Below, in pieces: positions 22,201 to 32,600 of a stretch of DNA of 64,000 bases. The notes below the pieces were generated by a model. It did not search any database. It was not told where the DNA came from and saw only the letters and a program-made list of their open reading frames with translations. The position numbers and the translations under genes are program-made. Each line of letters begins with the position of its first letter. Position 1 is the stretch's first letter. Source of the DNA: Ptychodera flava (Eukaryota; Hemichordata; Enteropneusta; Ptychoderidae); NCBI RefSeq assembly GCF_041260155.1, contig NC_091941.1:26637247-26701246 (forward strand). Reading direction: 5' to 3'.

Positions 22201-22981
22201 GGGGCGCGAATACCAGTACGTGTTCAGTCGGCAGACTTGCTTCCAAGGCGCTTTCTGAGTCCCTCGGGTTGCCCGGCCCATCAGTCAAATCTGTCGTGTC
22301 AGCATTAACTTAACACCATAACACCAGAAGTGTGCGTTTGGCAACCACAGCTAGGGGGACATCAACGCGATACATGTATATACATGTCTATACATTTGAA
22401 CGAGTGCCAATCACGACTGTGGGCGGTGTGTTATAGGTCATATGACGTCAGGCAGAGTGAGCGTACTGCACGTGCCCATAGATAGCTCCCTTAACGTGTC
22501 TCAGAGCCTAATAAGTCCGCTGAAGTTATCAAGAAAATTGTAGAATGAATCTTGATCGTGCCACTGATACCACGTGACCGAAAATCGGTTCAAACAACTT
22601 ACTAACAACATAATCGGTTTCCCCAGTCCCTATATAAGGATTGCACACTCAGCCAAATTTCAGGAAATTCCATTTTTGGACAAATGTATTACCTTTAACA
22701 GATATCATTTATAAACCAATGCAAGTGACACGTGAGACTCACATAAACAATCACTTTCACTCTTAAAGAATGATAGCTACCTAGATATTAGAGTACATAT
22801 GTCTTCGTCTGTGGAGGAGTCACATCAACGCTGTTCGTTATGGTAGTCACACAAGCTCTTACTGGTGAGTTACCCCCAAACAAGAGAAGTGCGCATTCCT
22901 GTCTTGTCTTTGAACTTGTATTTGCCTGTTTCTGTTGAGTCCACGCTCGAAATTAGTCGCACTGCCGTCAATCTACTTTAC
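19257..22981. other. Intergenic, no gene recognised
   Basis: Holds a 15-base C run (20251-20265), a short TTTTG run near 21320, and a CRE octamer at 22443-22450. Overlapping frames of 60-119 codons at 21.92-22.31 kb have no recognised motif. Confidence 0.45.
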
Positions 22982-24957
22982 TGCTGGCGCAAATAAACTT
23001 GGAACACCGAAGTCCCTATATACATAGGAAAACCGTTGGGAATATCCCTATATCGCCAAGTAATCAGCCAACAGCGGTATCGCTAGTGCATTGGGTCATC
23101 TTACACTTTGTTTATCGAAAACACTGCGGGGTGCCCATGCTGTGTCTCATAGACAAAACGCCTTAGCAGAGGCCGTTCATTTTGCGTGAACGATGGTACA
23201 ATAAAGAATTGACGTTTTGAGTAAAGTTACGTTGGTAATTTCAATGACCAGGGAACCTACATCTGATTTTAGTCATATTGGCCCGAAACCAACTCGCCCG
23301 TTGTTTGAGATTACACGTTCGGTCGTACCGCGTTCCTTGTGTTAAAATTCACATCCCCCTTGCCGATATAGTCTGTAAATATTAATTGTGGATGGTATAA
23401 TCGAGACTGTCAATGATTATCACTGGCTGGGCTGCGGGCCATGCCGCGGGAGATCAGAAAATACATTTTCAAACTTTGGGTCAAACTAAGTTTACGTTCT
23501 CGATCGGATAACGTTGAGGTCAAAAAACAAACTTTGCCATAGCGATTAAAATCTGCAGCATTTCAGCGTTCTTTGCAATTGATGATATGATTGAAACATT
23601 TTATTTAGCCTGTCCTTTTTCATCGTACGTTTCTTGAGAATAGTATGTACCCACTTCAATCGGATACCCCTATGAATAATGATATCATCTGTATGACGCA
23701 CGCAATAAATGTGATTGAACTATGACTTTCTTGTGTCATGTCAAGGCCGAGACTCAGACACGGTTTACGTCGCCTTTGCCTCTGAGGAGAGGTTTTCAGA
23801 AACAAAGCCGAGAAAAGGTCTAGCTTTATCTACGGTTTAGTTTATTCTTCAAAATCACGAAAGCCGTCGATGGCGACCGTAGAGGTTATGGCCGACAGTT
23901 GGATGCTTGTAACAGAGATTCCCCGCCACACCACGCCGTGCGCCAGCAGCAACAAGTCGGACCATCCACGCTCGCGCTTTATTTCAACTTGATAATCAGC
24001 TGATACACTGAAATTCTCCGAAAACCGAAACCTTGCCAGTATTAGTTCTCACAGAATTTCGCTACGACATGTCGGATAAAAAAACGTCAAAGCCACGAAG
24101 TTTTATAGCAACTCGCATCGGTGCACGGCCGATAACGTACCGGTAACGTACCGGTACCATTGGTTATGTTCACAACCGTCTATTCCTCACTTAGAATACG
24201 CATCTACTTTACACCGGTCGACAAACCATAGATCCTCGAGAAACGAGGGTCTATGGACAAACCGGTTTCTTCGAAACGAAATTAGAAATTTAGCGACTTT
24301 GAATTTCACTCAAGGAAACACTGTCGCTTTGAATGGAAATTGTCGAAGTACATGCTCGAGATATTACATCGCTCGATGGGCGTATTAAAAACGTGAATAA
24401 AGGTTCATGTACAACATATAAGAAAGAGACGCACATTTTAAACCTCAACGTAAGCTGATCACTTTATAAAAATGAAAGTTAAAAATACAGATTTAACCGC
24501 AATACCGGGAGTAATTTACAATTTTGTGAGATAGTGGAAATGACGGCATTTATGATGACACGCCTGCACAACGAAACGAAGCCAAACGATAGCGAGCTCA
24601 ATGACAACACCTACCGTTTTCTCACCTACACTCTTTCTTCATTTGAGGGAAAGTCTGTCAAAACGGTTGCTTCAACAGGTTCCCTGCTCATCGAAATTTA
24701 CCCAAGTAACTTTACTCAAAACGTCAATCCTTTCTTGTACCATCATTCACGCAAATTGAACGGCCTCTGCTATGGCTTTTTGTCTATGAAACACATGCAG
24801 TATGGGCACCCCGCAGTGTTTTCGATAAACAAACTGTAAGATGATCTAACTCACTAGCGATACCGCTTTGGCTAATCACTTGGCGACATAGGGATATCGC
24901 CAGCGGTTTTCCTATGTATATAGGGACTTCGATGTTCCAAGTTTATTTGCGCCAGCA
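22982..24957. mobile_element. DNA element with long terminal inverted repeats (1,976 bp)
   Basis: The terminus TGCTGGCGCAAATAAACTTG appears at 22982 and in inverse at 24957. Similarity continues inward for about 280 bp on each side (22982-23258 against 24678-24957), with scattered mismatches. The inner 1.4 kb carries no transposase-like frame, so the element looks non-autonomous. No target-site duplication is evident. A 13-bp-arm hairpin (CCATAGATCCTCG / CGAGGGTCTATGG) sits at about 24227-24257. The open frame at 24534-24839 is mostly inverted repeat and is not counted as a gene. Confidence 0.8.
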
Positions 24958-25358
24958 ATAATATTGCATCGATGTTCTCCACGTGCTACGCTATTTCTGG
25001 ACACCGTAGCGTGATATGGCCAGATTTGTAGGCAGACTGGATCAATGAATGGGATATTGATCTCAAGGTCACATAGCCACTGCCGCTCGTTAGGAGTCGT
25101 CAGAGTTTGGAGAGAAAAGAGTGTTGTTATTCGAACTTGTCAGCCCAGCGTATCACTTTACGTCTATTTCCTATTCCATTCTTTGAAAATATCATAATTG
25201 ACGTCGCGCAGGCGTTTGCATTGCATGCATCGATACCTATCAGAATTCTGACGATTTTGTGTTCATCAAATTACCAGTCTCGCGATTCAGTCGTAAATGC
25301 ACGAACTTTCCCTATTCTATCAGTGTCGAACAGGAATTTCTTCAGACGCGCAGCTCAC

Positions 25359-25773
25359 AGGCGCTCGTTAACTAGGTAGTCTGCTAAATCGATCGATTTT
25401 CGGTCGATCTATCGATCCCGTACTCGATCTGCCCGCCACTGCAACCGAAATACTCACAAGGTGTGCAACAGAATTCCTCAATTTATACACGATTCGGGTT
25501 GTCAACTGGCTATGCGCTCACACAAGACATTCAGAACTACACTCTCATTTACCTAGATGGATCACAACCATCTCCTCGAAAAATCACGCCGATGAACGTG
25601 TTACTTGCATCGTCTTGAAGAAATCGGTTGTGTTTTGCGGATCGTACATGTGTTTCTTGAGTGATTCTGTAGTACACCTTGTGAGTATTCCGGTTGCAGT
25701 GGCGGGCATATCTAGTACGGGATGGATAGATCGAGCGGAAAATCGATCGATTTAGCAGACTTAACGAGCGCCT
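25359..25773. mobile_element. Foldback/MITE-like element with about 120-bp inverted arms
   Basis: The arms 25359-25482 and 25657-25773 are inverse copies (outer end AGGCGCTCGTTAA; inner segments GCCCGCCACTGCAACCG and ACTCACAAGGTGT). The arms are separated by about 175 bp. There is no coding potential and no clear target duplication. Confidence 0.75.
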
Positions 25774-26796
25774 TTGGCGCTGATGCTTGAAACGGCAAAG
25801 TTTGGACAGATACAGTACAGTTATCACAGTTATGGTCACGAGCTCAAGATGGCGTCGTTTCGACCAAGTGCACGGAACACAGTCGATCATGGAATCAATA
25901 AATCCACACTTACTGTAGTAGTAATTACCGTGGGATGATAAGTCGTAACTGGTGGGAGGACTCGTACTCTCAAGTTTTTTTTCCTTTTTTTCCCTTTTTT
26001 TTTTGGTCGCGATGCTGTTGTCTTTATTATTAAGTTACATTCTCGATGTCGTACTGTAATGTCTCTGTACGGTGACCATCGAGCGTACAAACTATTCCAA
26101 ACCTGTAAAATACATCAAAGAAGAGCATGAGTAAAGTGTATTTTGCTCAACATAGGTGCTAAAATAGTGCCAATTTATCATGGGTTTGACGGTCCGAACT
26201 GTTATTTAGCTATAGGTGGCTGAGTCATACCAAGAATCGCAATACCATCTAATTTAGGATAACACCTCACTAAATATAGGTCAAATAAAGAAATGAATAT
26301 TATACCATTATATTGTGGCAAAAAATAAAGCGATCTGATTGGTCGAGACGCGAAACTTACTATATTTCCGACGTGGCACAGTTGGAACTTGCGCGAGCTC
26401 TTTTTATGTAGTTAAAGGAAAATCTGTATTTAATATTTCGCGTCCGAAATCGAAAATACTGTTGTTATATAATAGCAATAAGCCTCCTCGGCAACGGGTA
26501 TACCCCTCGGTTTTGAGGCTTGATTTCCTCCGCCGACCAAGCTAACTTTCTTCGGTTTCTTGCGTGACATACAGAGACTGTAGGTCGCGGAGTGATTTGT
26601 GCGGCGATTCGCCAGAAAGGGTCGACGATCACTCTTTGTGGAGTGCCTGTGAATCAAAACTGGCAAAGAGAAAATTTAGAAACGCTTTAATTTCATGCAA
26701 TATGTTCATTTCTTAAAAGGCCCAAATCCTATGAATAAGATCACTACTTTAAGAACTATCTGATCTTCATAAGAAATGATGTCATTTTATCTCCAG
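25774..26796. other. Intergenic, upstream of gene 1
   Basis: Probably contains the promoter or 5' exon of gene 1, but no TATA box or CRE was firmly assigned. An imperfect palindromic segment lies at 26480-26521 (AAGCCTC / GAGGCTT ends) inside a stretch that has the look of a dispersed repeat. An AP-1-like TGAGTCA lies at about 26220. Confidence 0.4.
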
Positions 26797-27074
26797 GTGT
26801 AGAGAAGACTTTTCTTCGTGAATCCACTAAAACCTAAGGTGTTCAAAGCGTGACTGACATGAATGGAATCGTGAATGTCGAGATACCACTGCATGGATCA
26901 ACCATGGTTAGTAATCAGGCGATCGGCCTAAATCCAGTCGCGGTGTCGGCGCAGTCGTCCTCACCCTTGACCCCGCTTCTCAAGGAAGAAATCAAAAAGT
27001 CCATCTTGTCAAGGCGTTCTGTCCAGGAATTAGAAGAACTTGACCAACGAAGGGAACACAGCGATTCCAAACAG
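26797..27074 (+). CDS. Gene 1, exon with start codon (5'UTR 26797-26858, coding 26859-27074)
   Basis: The coding part runs from the ATG at 26859 to a GTAAGT donor at 27075, 72 codons ending in phase 0. An in-frame TAA at 26835-26837 lies upstream, so this ATG is the first possible start in the exon. A pyrimidine-rich stretch ending in AG at 26795-26796 could be the acceptor of a 5'UTR intron, which would place the promoter further upstream; that acceptor is inferred. The encoded segment carries the LTPLLKEEI motif, which resembles the pre-bZIP motif of ATF3. Confidence 0.85.
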
Positions 27075-30000
27075 GTAAGTGCGAGTGTACCTCCTCCATC
27101 GCACGGTGAATGATGTCAACTCATATGGCAACTTTGGGAAGTAATGAGAAAAAAGGGCGGTGCGATTCAGCAAAATGTCTCCGAGTAAGGCAGGCTTTTT
27201 CCAAAGCGTGGGACGTGCTTTAGTTCACAACCTGCCGGCAACCGTGCTCGTCCTACAGTTAAACACGTGGGCGGTGGTTCTTAGAAAGTGATTTCAAAGA
27301 CGCTACAAGTTACAGGTCGACTTAAAAAGGTCAGTGATCTTGAAAGTTAGATGATAATAGTGGCGGATGATGGCATATCATATTCATGTGAGATATTTTG
27401 ATATTTGACTATTATCTTTTTTAACGAAGACAGCGCGAGAGGCAAATACCACTGTAACGTTTTTTTTATGATGTCGAGGAATAAATTTGGTCTCTTTGGT
27501 CGAATATACAGTCTGTCGTATTGCCGAAATCTTAGCAGTCGACCGATGTAAACAGATACAGCAAATCAACGAAATTTATGATTTATGATACAATTTTTTG
27601 CGCCACAACATGTATTGTATAACAATATTCATACACAAATCATCTCTCAGCCGTTAAAGTGGACAACAATGGGTAATGCGGCTCAGAGCTGCTATGAATT
27701 TCATTTTTATACGTAACATATAACGGAAGACAAACTTGCCCGGGAGTTAAAACTTGACTGAAACATACATTTGATTTATTTTTGAGTCGTTAGGATAAAA
27801 CACGACGTGTCTGAATTAAAAGCACGAGCAATCTAATGCTGTACCTGGGCCTACCATCGCTCGGGATCGCATTTCGCGAGAGACTTTACAAACAAAATGA
27901 CAAAATTGCGACGACGAAGTTACAACGCTTCAGTGTTTTGCCAATATTCCGTTTTCTCAGCGTAATATTATAGTGAATTTGGTGAAAAGGTATTTTTGAA
28001 CGAATAAATACGCAAATAAATATAAATAAACAAACAGTGTCGTAAATCGATTCACGAAAGTCTTCAATATGTCACCTAATGGGCATGCGCGTGAAAGTAG
28101 ACTACATCGCAGACGGTCGACAACTTCCGTACATTTCATCCGCCTTTCGGGGAAGTTTGCCTCAACGCAGCGCACTTCTTATGAACATGATTCACCCAAC
28201 CCAAGGCTTTCTGTGACAGTGTCAAAGGAAGCGATGCAAAACATGCGTTTACGATTGTGTTATTATGTAAGTATTGGCGACGTCACGCAATCCCGCTGTT
28301 GGTTTGTGACGTGATATCCATGGAATATGTGCCAAAACCGTAGCAAGGATCAACATTGGAATTACCGGACATGGAAAACATTGGAATTACCGGACATGGA
28401 AAACAGATTTGACAGTCAGTTGGATCACTCGACCCAATGCCGTTCCCTTTCGACTCCAGGATGGTACAAAAAAGAAACTCAAAAAATCTGCTCTCCCGTC
28501 TTTTAGACGTTGTTTGACGCAAGGGACAGATTGAGCAGGGAATACATACTGGAAACTTGGCTTTATCACACTGAGTTTGTGGATGGACTGTGGCTTCCCT
28601 AATGTAAAATGTGTTGGAACAATTTTCGGAAAATGTGATCTATAGCGAGAACAGATCCGATCGGAGTAACGCCAAATGAAAACCGGAAAAATGTTAGAGG
28701 TATGGTATCAATGCGAATGAACGAAATATTGTGTTGGTATGGGTAAAACAATACAAAAACAGTGACCTTTTCATATTTTGACGGCGGTGATTCAGTGCTC
28801 CGCAAATACTTCGAACGCCAACTTTAAAATAGCAGACTCTCCCTCTATTATTACTTCACGGCCTCTAAATCTCAGGAATATTGGGGTGTGTACGTGCCAG
28901 AGGAGGACAGCCCGGGGCACCCCTCTTATTATTCTTAAGGGAGACGTTCTTCCTCGTAATGGCACAATTGCTTTTCAAGTAACATTTCAAGATAACGCAC
29001 AAAGAAAAGAGAGAAATTATACAAGCAGATAAATAGAACAAACTGGTATAGAACAGAGGAAATAACGTATATGACTTTCAGTCACAGCGCGGAAGTCGAA
29101 CTCCTTGCCCACGCACCACTGATAACAATTGCAACAAATACAGATTTGCCATTATACATGGAGTAGGGACTACCTCTATGGACGTACCCATCTTTATATC
29201 ACGGTGTCGACCGAGTTTGTATCCAGGTCAGTTGGTTATTCGAATTCTGTTACAGTTTTGAATCGAAAGATCAGTTGACCGTGCTGTTTCTACTTCATCT
29301 TAGTCGACTCTAGAATTTTGTCTAAATTTAGGCATCTGTGAAGGGATGAGCATGGCATTTCACCTCTATATACTTACCTCTTTGTTCAGAAAAGATAGCG
29401 TCACGTGGCAGGGTTACTGTAACAGGCGAGAGCAGCGAGTTCCAACGGTATATAGGAACCGGACTCCTTGACTGTGCCGTGTGACCAATCCACTGACTGA
29501 CGGGTGCTCTTTTCAAGGCGTTGCCAATAACAGCTATAGAACGAATGTGAGGTTAAAAGTGCACAAATTACTGTCTGGACTGTCTAGTTGTGCTTTTTGG
29601 ATTTTATTTTAAACTGCAGATTACATACAAGCGGTCAAAATACCCGAATTTCTTCTTTCCGAGAACAGAGACTTATTACACGTTAACAGAACATACGTAT
29701 AAGACGCCAACATATGCTCAGCATATGTACATGTGTCGCGATTCGCGAGTCGTTAAGGTGACTTGCCCGATTTCAGCTGCGACTTGTAAAATTTTGGATT
29801 GTGTGGCGTTTTCGCGAACTTGTTTGGGATCCTCTCAATTTAAGTGTTTATGAGGGTTTATTTTGAAGTCTGTCGGAGTCAATGACATTGTCACCTTTAT
29901 TTTCTTGTCAAAAGCAAGAACTGATTACAAGTAACAACATTTTGAATTTGAAACGATCCAAATTGACCTAAGATTTTCCTGGAATTTAAACTCTCGACGC

Positions 30001-30692
30001 TGTTTTTTTTTTTTTTGAGGCCAAATGGTCGTTTTTAAATTGAGATTAAACCTAATGGATGTAACTGGAATACAGCGTAGGCGTCGGCTGTGTAAAAAGC
30101 CTTCCGTGCGCAGTGCAGTGATCAAATACGCTCACTTCAATATTCACACTAGCATCATCAGCCAATTAGTTTGACAGCATGGCGAAATTTTACAGTAAGT
30201 CAGTGTGCGTTTACGGTCTTGCACAAGAGAATCCGGTACCTATAATTGCAAATCCCTTTTTTTGGGATTCCCCCTTTCTGGTATACTAAAACACCGTGTA
30301 AACAAAACAAAAATTAATAGTATCGCTGCTATCTGTATCCGCGTTACACTCGACAGGACCGCGATTACGTTACCCGATGGCATGGAATCCCTCAGAGTCG
30401 TACAACATCATGTTGATAATGAGATACCGTCAATGTCAACAATCAGATTAATCAAAGGAAAAGTCTTGGCACGTTTCTCCGAATCCGTCGCCTTGAGTTT
30501 CCAGGCAATCCGAAAATTGCAACCCCACAACGGCATAATATCCGGATATCGCGTTAGCGTCACTGACAATATTACAGCGCTCGCTGTAAGGTCAGTCATT
30601 CATCGTACTTACTCGTAGGGATCAACGTTGTTCACTATGCCGCCAGCACATGACCAAGTACGGCTAACATTTATTACTTTTCTCATTTTCTT

Positions 30693-30752
<60 letters not shown>

Positions 30753-32592
30753 GTGGAAAGACGTTTGTTACAGATATAATGAGGTATTGGGTTTACATTT
30801 CCATCAGTCTACAGATTTAATTTGTGTGTTTTTATTTTTTACGTCAACATTGCAGATGACGCCAGAAGAAGAGGAGAGACGTCGAGCAAGGAGAGAGAAA
30901 AACAGGCTTGCCGCCGCTAAATGTCGAGATCGACAACGGGAGAGAGCTGAATCGCTGTTCAGGGTATGTATAAATTGTTCACATTGTTTTATCATGTTCA
31001 TGTATGCACAGTCACTTGTGGTCTATTCCCCTCTGCGTCTATGCGCCCCATAGACGTGTGTACATATGGGACGTATGATGACCGTTGTTCGCTTTCAAAT
31101 TGTTCGGACTGTGCCCTTGCATGTTGACCATCGATTGTCAACAACTGATAAAGCTCGTTGCAATACGCCTTGAGATCTTCTTCATACTCCCCACGGGTTT
31201 TTTTTCTCAACAGGACAACGTATGGCCCAAATGTACGGCCGAAAATGATTTCATTGAGTTTTCTATGGTTCGGAATGGAAAATATAAATGAAACTAACAC
31301 TCAAAAGAACGAATTTACCAATTTGGTTTTGTGCTTTTCGTTTTTTTGAAGGTTGTATACTTGTGTTTTTTATAATATTGTTTTATTTTTGGACCTTTTG
31401 CTCTCTATCCCTAACGACAAGGATCAGGTTTGCATGAACGGCGTTGGCGTTTTTGACCCAGTATACCGTTACTGTGTTGAGTTACAACAACTCAGGCGAA
31501 AGCGTGCGCCGTAACTATAACGTGTGGAACATTCTCCAAACTTGTTACATATCGATGACAAAACATTGGTGAGGCTTTCAAAGTCACACGGGTGCCCACC
31601 TGTTTGCGTCATCATCTTCTGAACGACCAAAACGTTCGCCAACTTTAATTAAAAGCAATTGACAGCTCTGACGCCAGTTCATAAATCTTTGTCACAGTAC
31701 TCAAAATGAAGTATAAGGTATGCGGGGTGCTGTTTACATTTCGTTTTGCCTCAAACCTCGATCTCAAGGTGTCAACAGCCGTCATAGTTTCCGTTGGTCG
31801 GAGGCGAGTCGAATATGGGGAGACAAGGTGGGCATGATTGCTGCAGCATTCATTATGAGTGCTTTATCAACTCACCTTTGGCGAGGATATAAAAATCCGG
31901 TGCACACATGCGTGATGAACGCACTTTTTGAACAGCGGGAATTTAAGTTACGAGCCGCTGCCACGCACAAAATCACGGACTGTTAAGGTATTAGACCGCC
32001 GGTAAATAACTGGTAATGATTTAGCCCTGATAATAATTCAAATATACCTTGATTGGTCGTTCACCAACGTTTGTCAAATTATATAATACTGTACAAAATG
32101 ATATCGCTGTGGCGACACGTACGATGTACCCGTCCAATGCAGTTCGCCAGCTATTTTCTATGTTGCCGAACGTTAACGTTACAGCGTAAAATTAATAAAA
32201 ATAATGAGAAGGGTCTATTCTCAAACTATTGACCAAATATTAACAGAAGCCGATGTATGTTCCTGATCTGAATCTGTTTCTTTACCTCGCAGGAAACCCA
32301 GAAACTTGAATCACACAACAACGAGCTGCGGAATGAGATCAGAAAGCTAGCAGAAGAGAAGTCACAGTTGTCATTTGCGTTGAACATACATCAGCTACAG
32401 TCTTCCGTCGGGAACCACCCTTGCAAAGTGTTGATGTCTCAAGGCAAACAAGCCCGGCCAGTGGGACATCACCGCACAGTGCACCCCGCAGAAAAGTCGT
32501 CGATTCCAGCCGCGCAAGGACTGCTGGGTCACCGATCATCTCACTTCGTAGGGTTCTCGCAGCCGACCGGAATCGCTCGTGAGCAAAGCTGA
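26859..32592 (+). CDS. bZIP transcription factor, ATF3/JDP2/Fos group (gene 1, complete CDS of three exons)
   Basis: The CDS joins 26859-27074, 30856-30963 and 32293-32592, giving 207 residues; both introns are phase 0 with canonical GT/AG. Residues 37-49 resemble the LTPFVKEEL-type motif upstream of the ATF3 bZIP. Residues 76-104 form a basic region with the NxxAAAxCR signature (N88, C95, R96). The zipper has leucines at 106, 113, 120, 127 and 134 and a histidine at 141, the register of human ATF3. Family members bind CRE/AP-1 sites in the nucleus as homo- or heterodimers, often as stress-induced repressors; that role is inferred here. The C-terminal tail (about 60 residues, rich in H, G and S) is longer than in ATF3 (181 aa total). 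The exon-2 opening TPEEEE is more Fos-like, while the zipper and N-terminus are more ATF3-like, so orthology is not settled. A related smaller gene follows on the same strand. Confidence 0.9.
27075..30855 (+). other. Gene 1 intron 1
   Basis: Phase-0 intron of 3.8 kb. It contains a 25-bp tandem duplication (28352-28401) and a (GA)n run at 30697-30748. A 137-codon frame at 30205-30618 has no recognised motif. Confidence 0.85.
30697..30748. repeat. (GA)n microsatellite
   Basis: About 26 GA units, roughly 110 bp before the gene 1 basic-region exon. Confidence 0.95.
30856..30963 (+). CDS. Gene 1, bZIP basic-region exon (108 bp)
   Basis: The exon is 36 codons, flanked by a TTGCAG acceptor and a GTATGT donor, phase 0 on both sides. 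It encodes an acidic start (TPEEEE), an arginine-rich basic region with N-R-L-A-A-A-K-C-R, and the first zipper leucine. The size and phase match the basic-region exon of vertebrate FOS as I recall it (108 bp), and match exactly the corresponding exon of the neighbouring bZIP gene at 41470-41577. Confidence 0.93.
30964..32292 (+). other. Gene 1 intron 2
   Basis: Phase-0 intron of 1.3 kb that interrupts the zipper after its first leucine. Nothing else was recognised in it. Confidence 0.88.
32293..32592 (+). CDS. Gene 1, leucine-zipper exon and C-terminal tail
   Basis: The exon begins after a CTCGCAG acceptor and runs 99 codons to a TGA stop at 32590-32592. It encodes zipper leucines 113, 120, 127 and 134 and H141, with an asparagine at an inner 'a' position (N117). 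The ATF3/Fos H-x-x-x-C signature after the zipper is not kept; the nearest cysteine is further downstream. The tail contains several histidines and no recognisable domain. A perfect CRE octamer begins at the base after the stop codon. Confidence 0.9.
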   Translation, partial: ETQKLESHNNELRNEIRKLAEEKSQLSFALNIHQLQSSVGNHPCKVLMSQGKQARPVGHHRTVHPAEKSSIPAAQGLLGHRSSHFVGFSQPTGIAREQS

Positions 32593-32600
32593 TGACGTCA
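32593..32600 (+). promoter_or_regulatory. Palindromic CRE octamer abutting the gene 1 stop codon
   Basis: TGACGTCA lies immediately after the TGA stop. The octamer is the consensus target of ATF/CREB-type bZIP dimers. Its place in the 3'UTR makes function uncertain; autoregulation through ATF/CRE sites is known for ATF3 in mammals but at the promoter. Confidence 0.3.

Noticed and set aside
21922-22313. Overlapping open frames on both strands (60-119 codons)
   Set aside because: Openness on both strands suggests base composition rather than coding; no family motif was seen.
24534-24839. 101-codon open frame
   Set aside because: More than half lies inside the right inverted repeat of the 22982-24957 element and no transposase motif is present.
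30205-30618. 137-codon open frame in gene 1 intron 1
   Set aside because: No motif, and it lies between two well-supported exons; no splice sites fit the reading phase.
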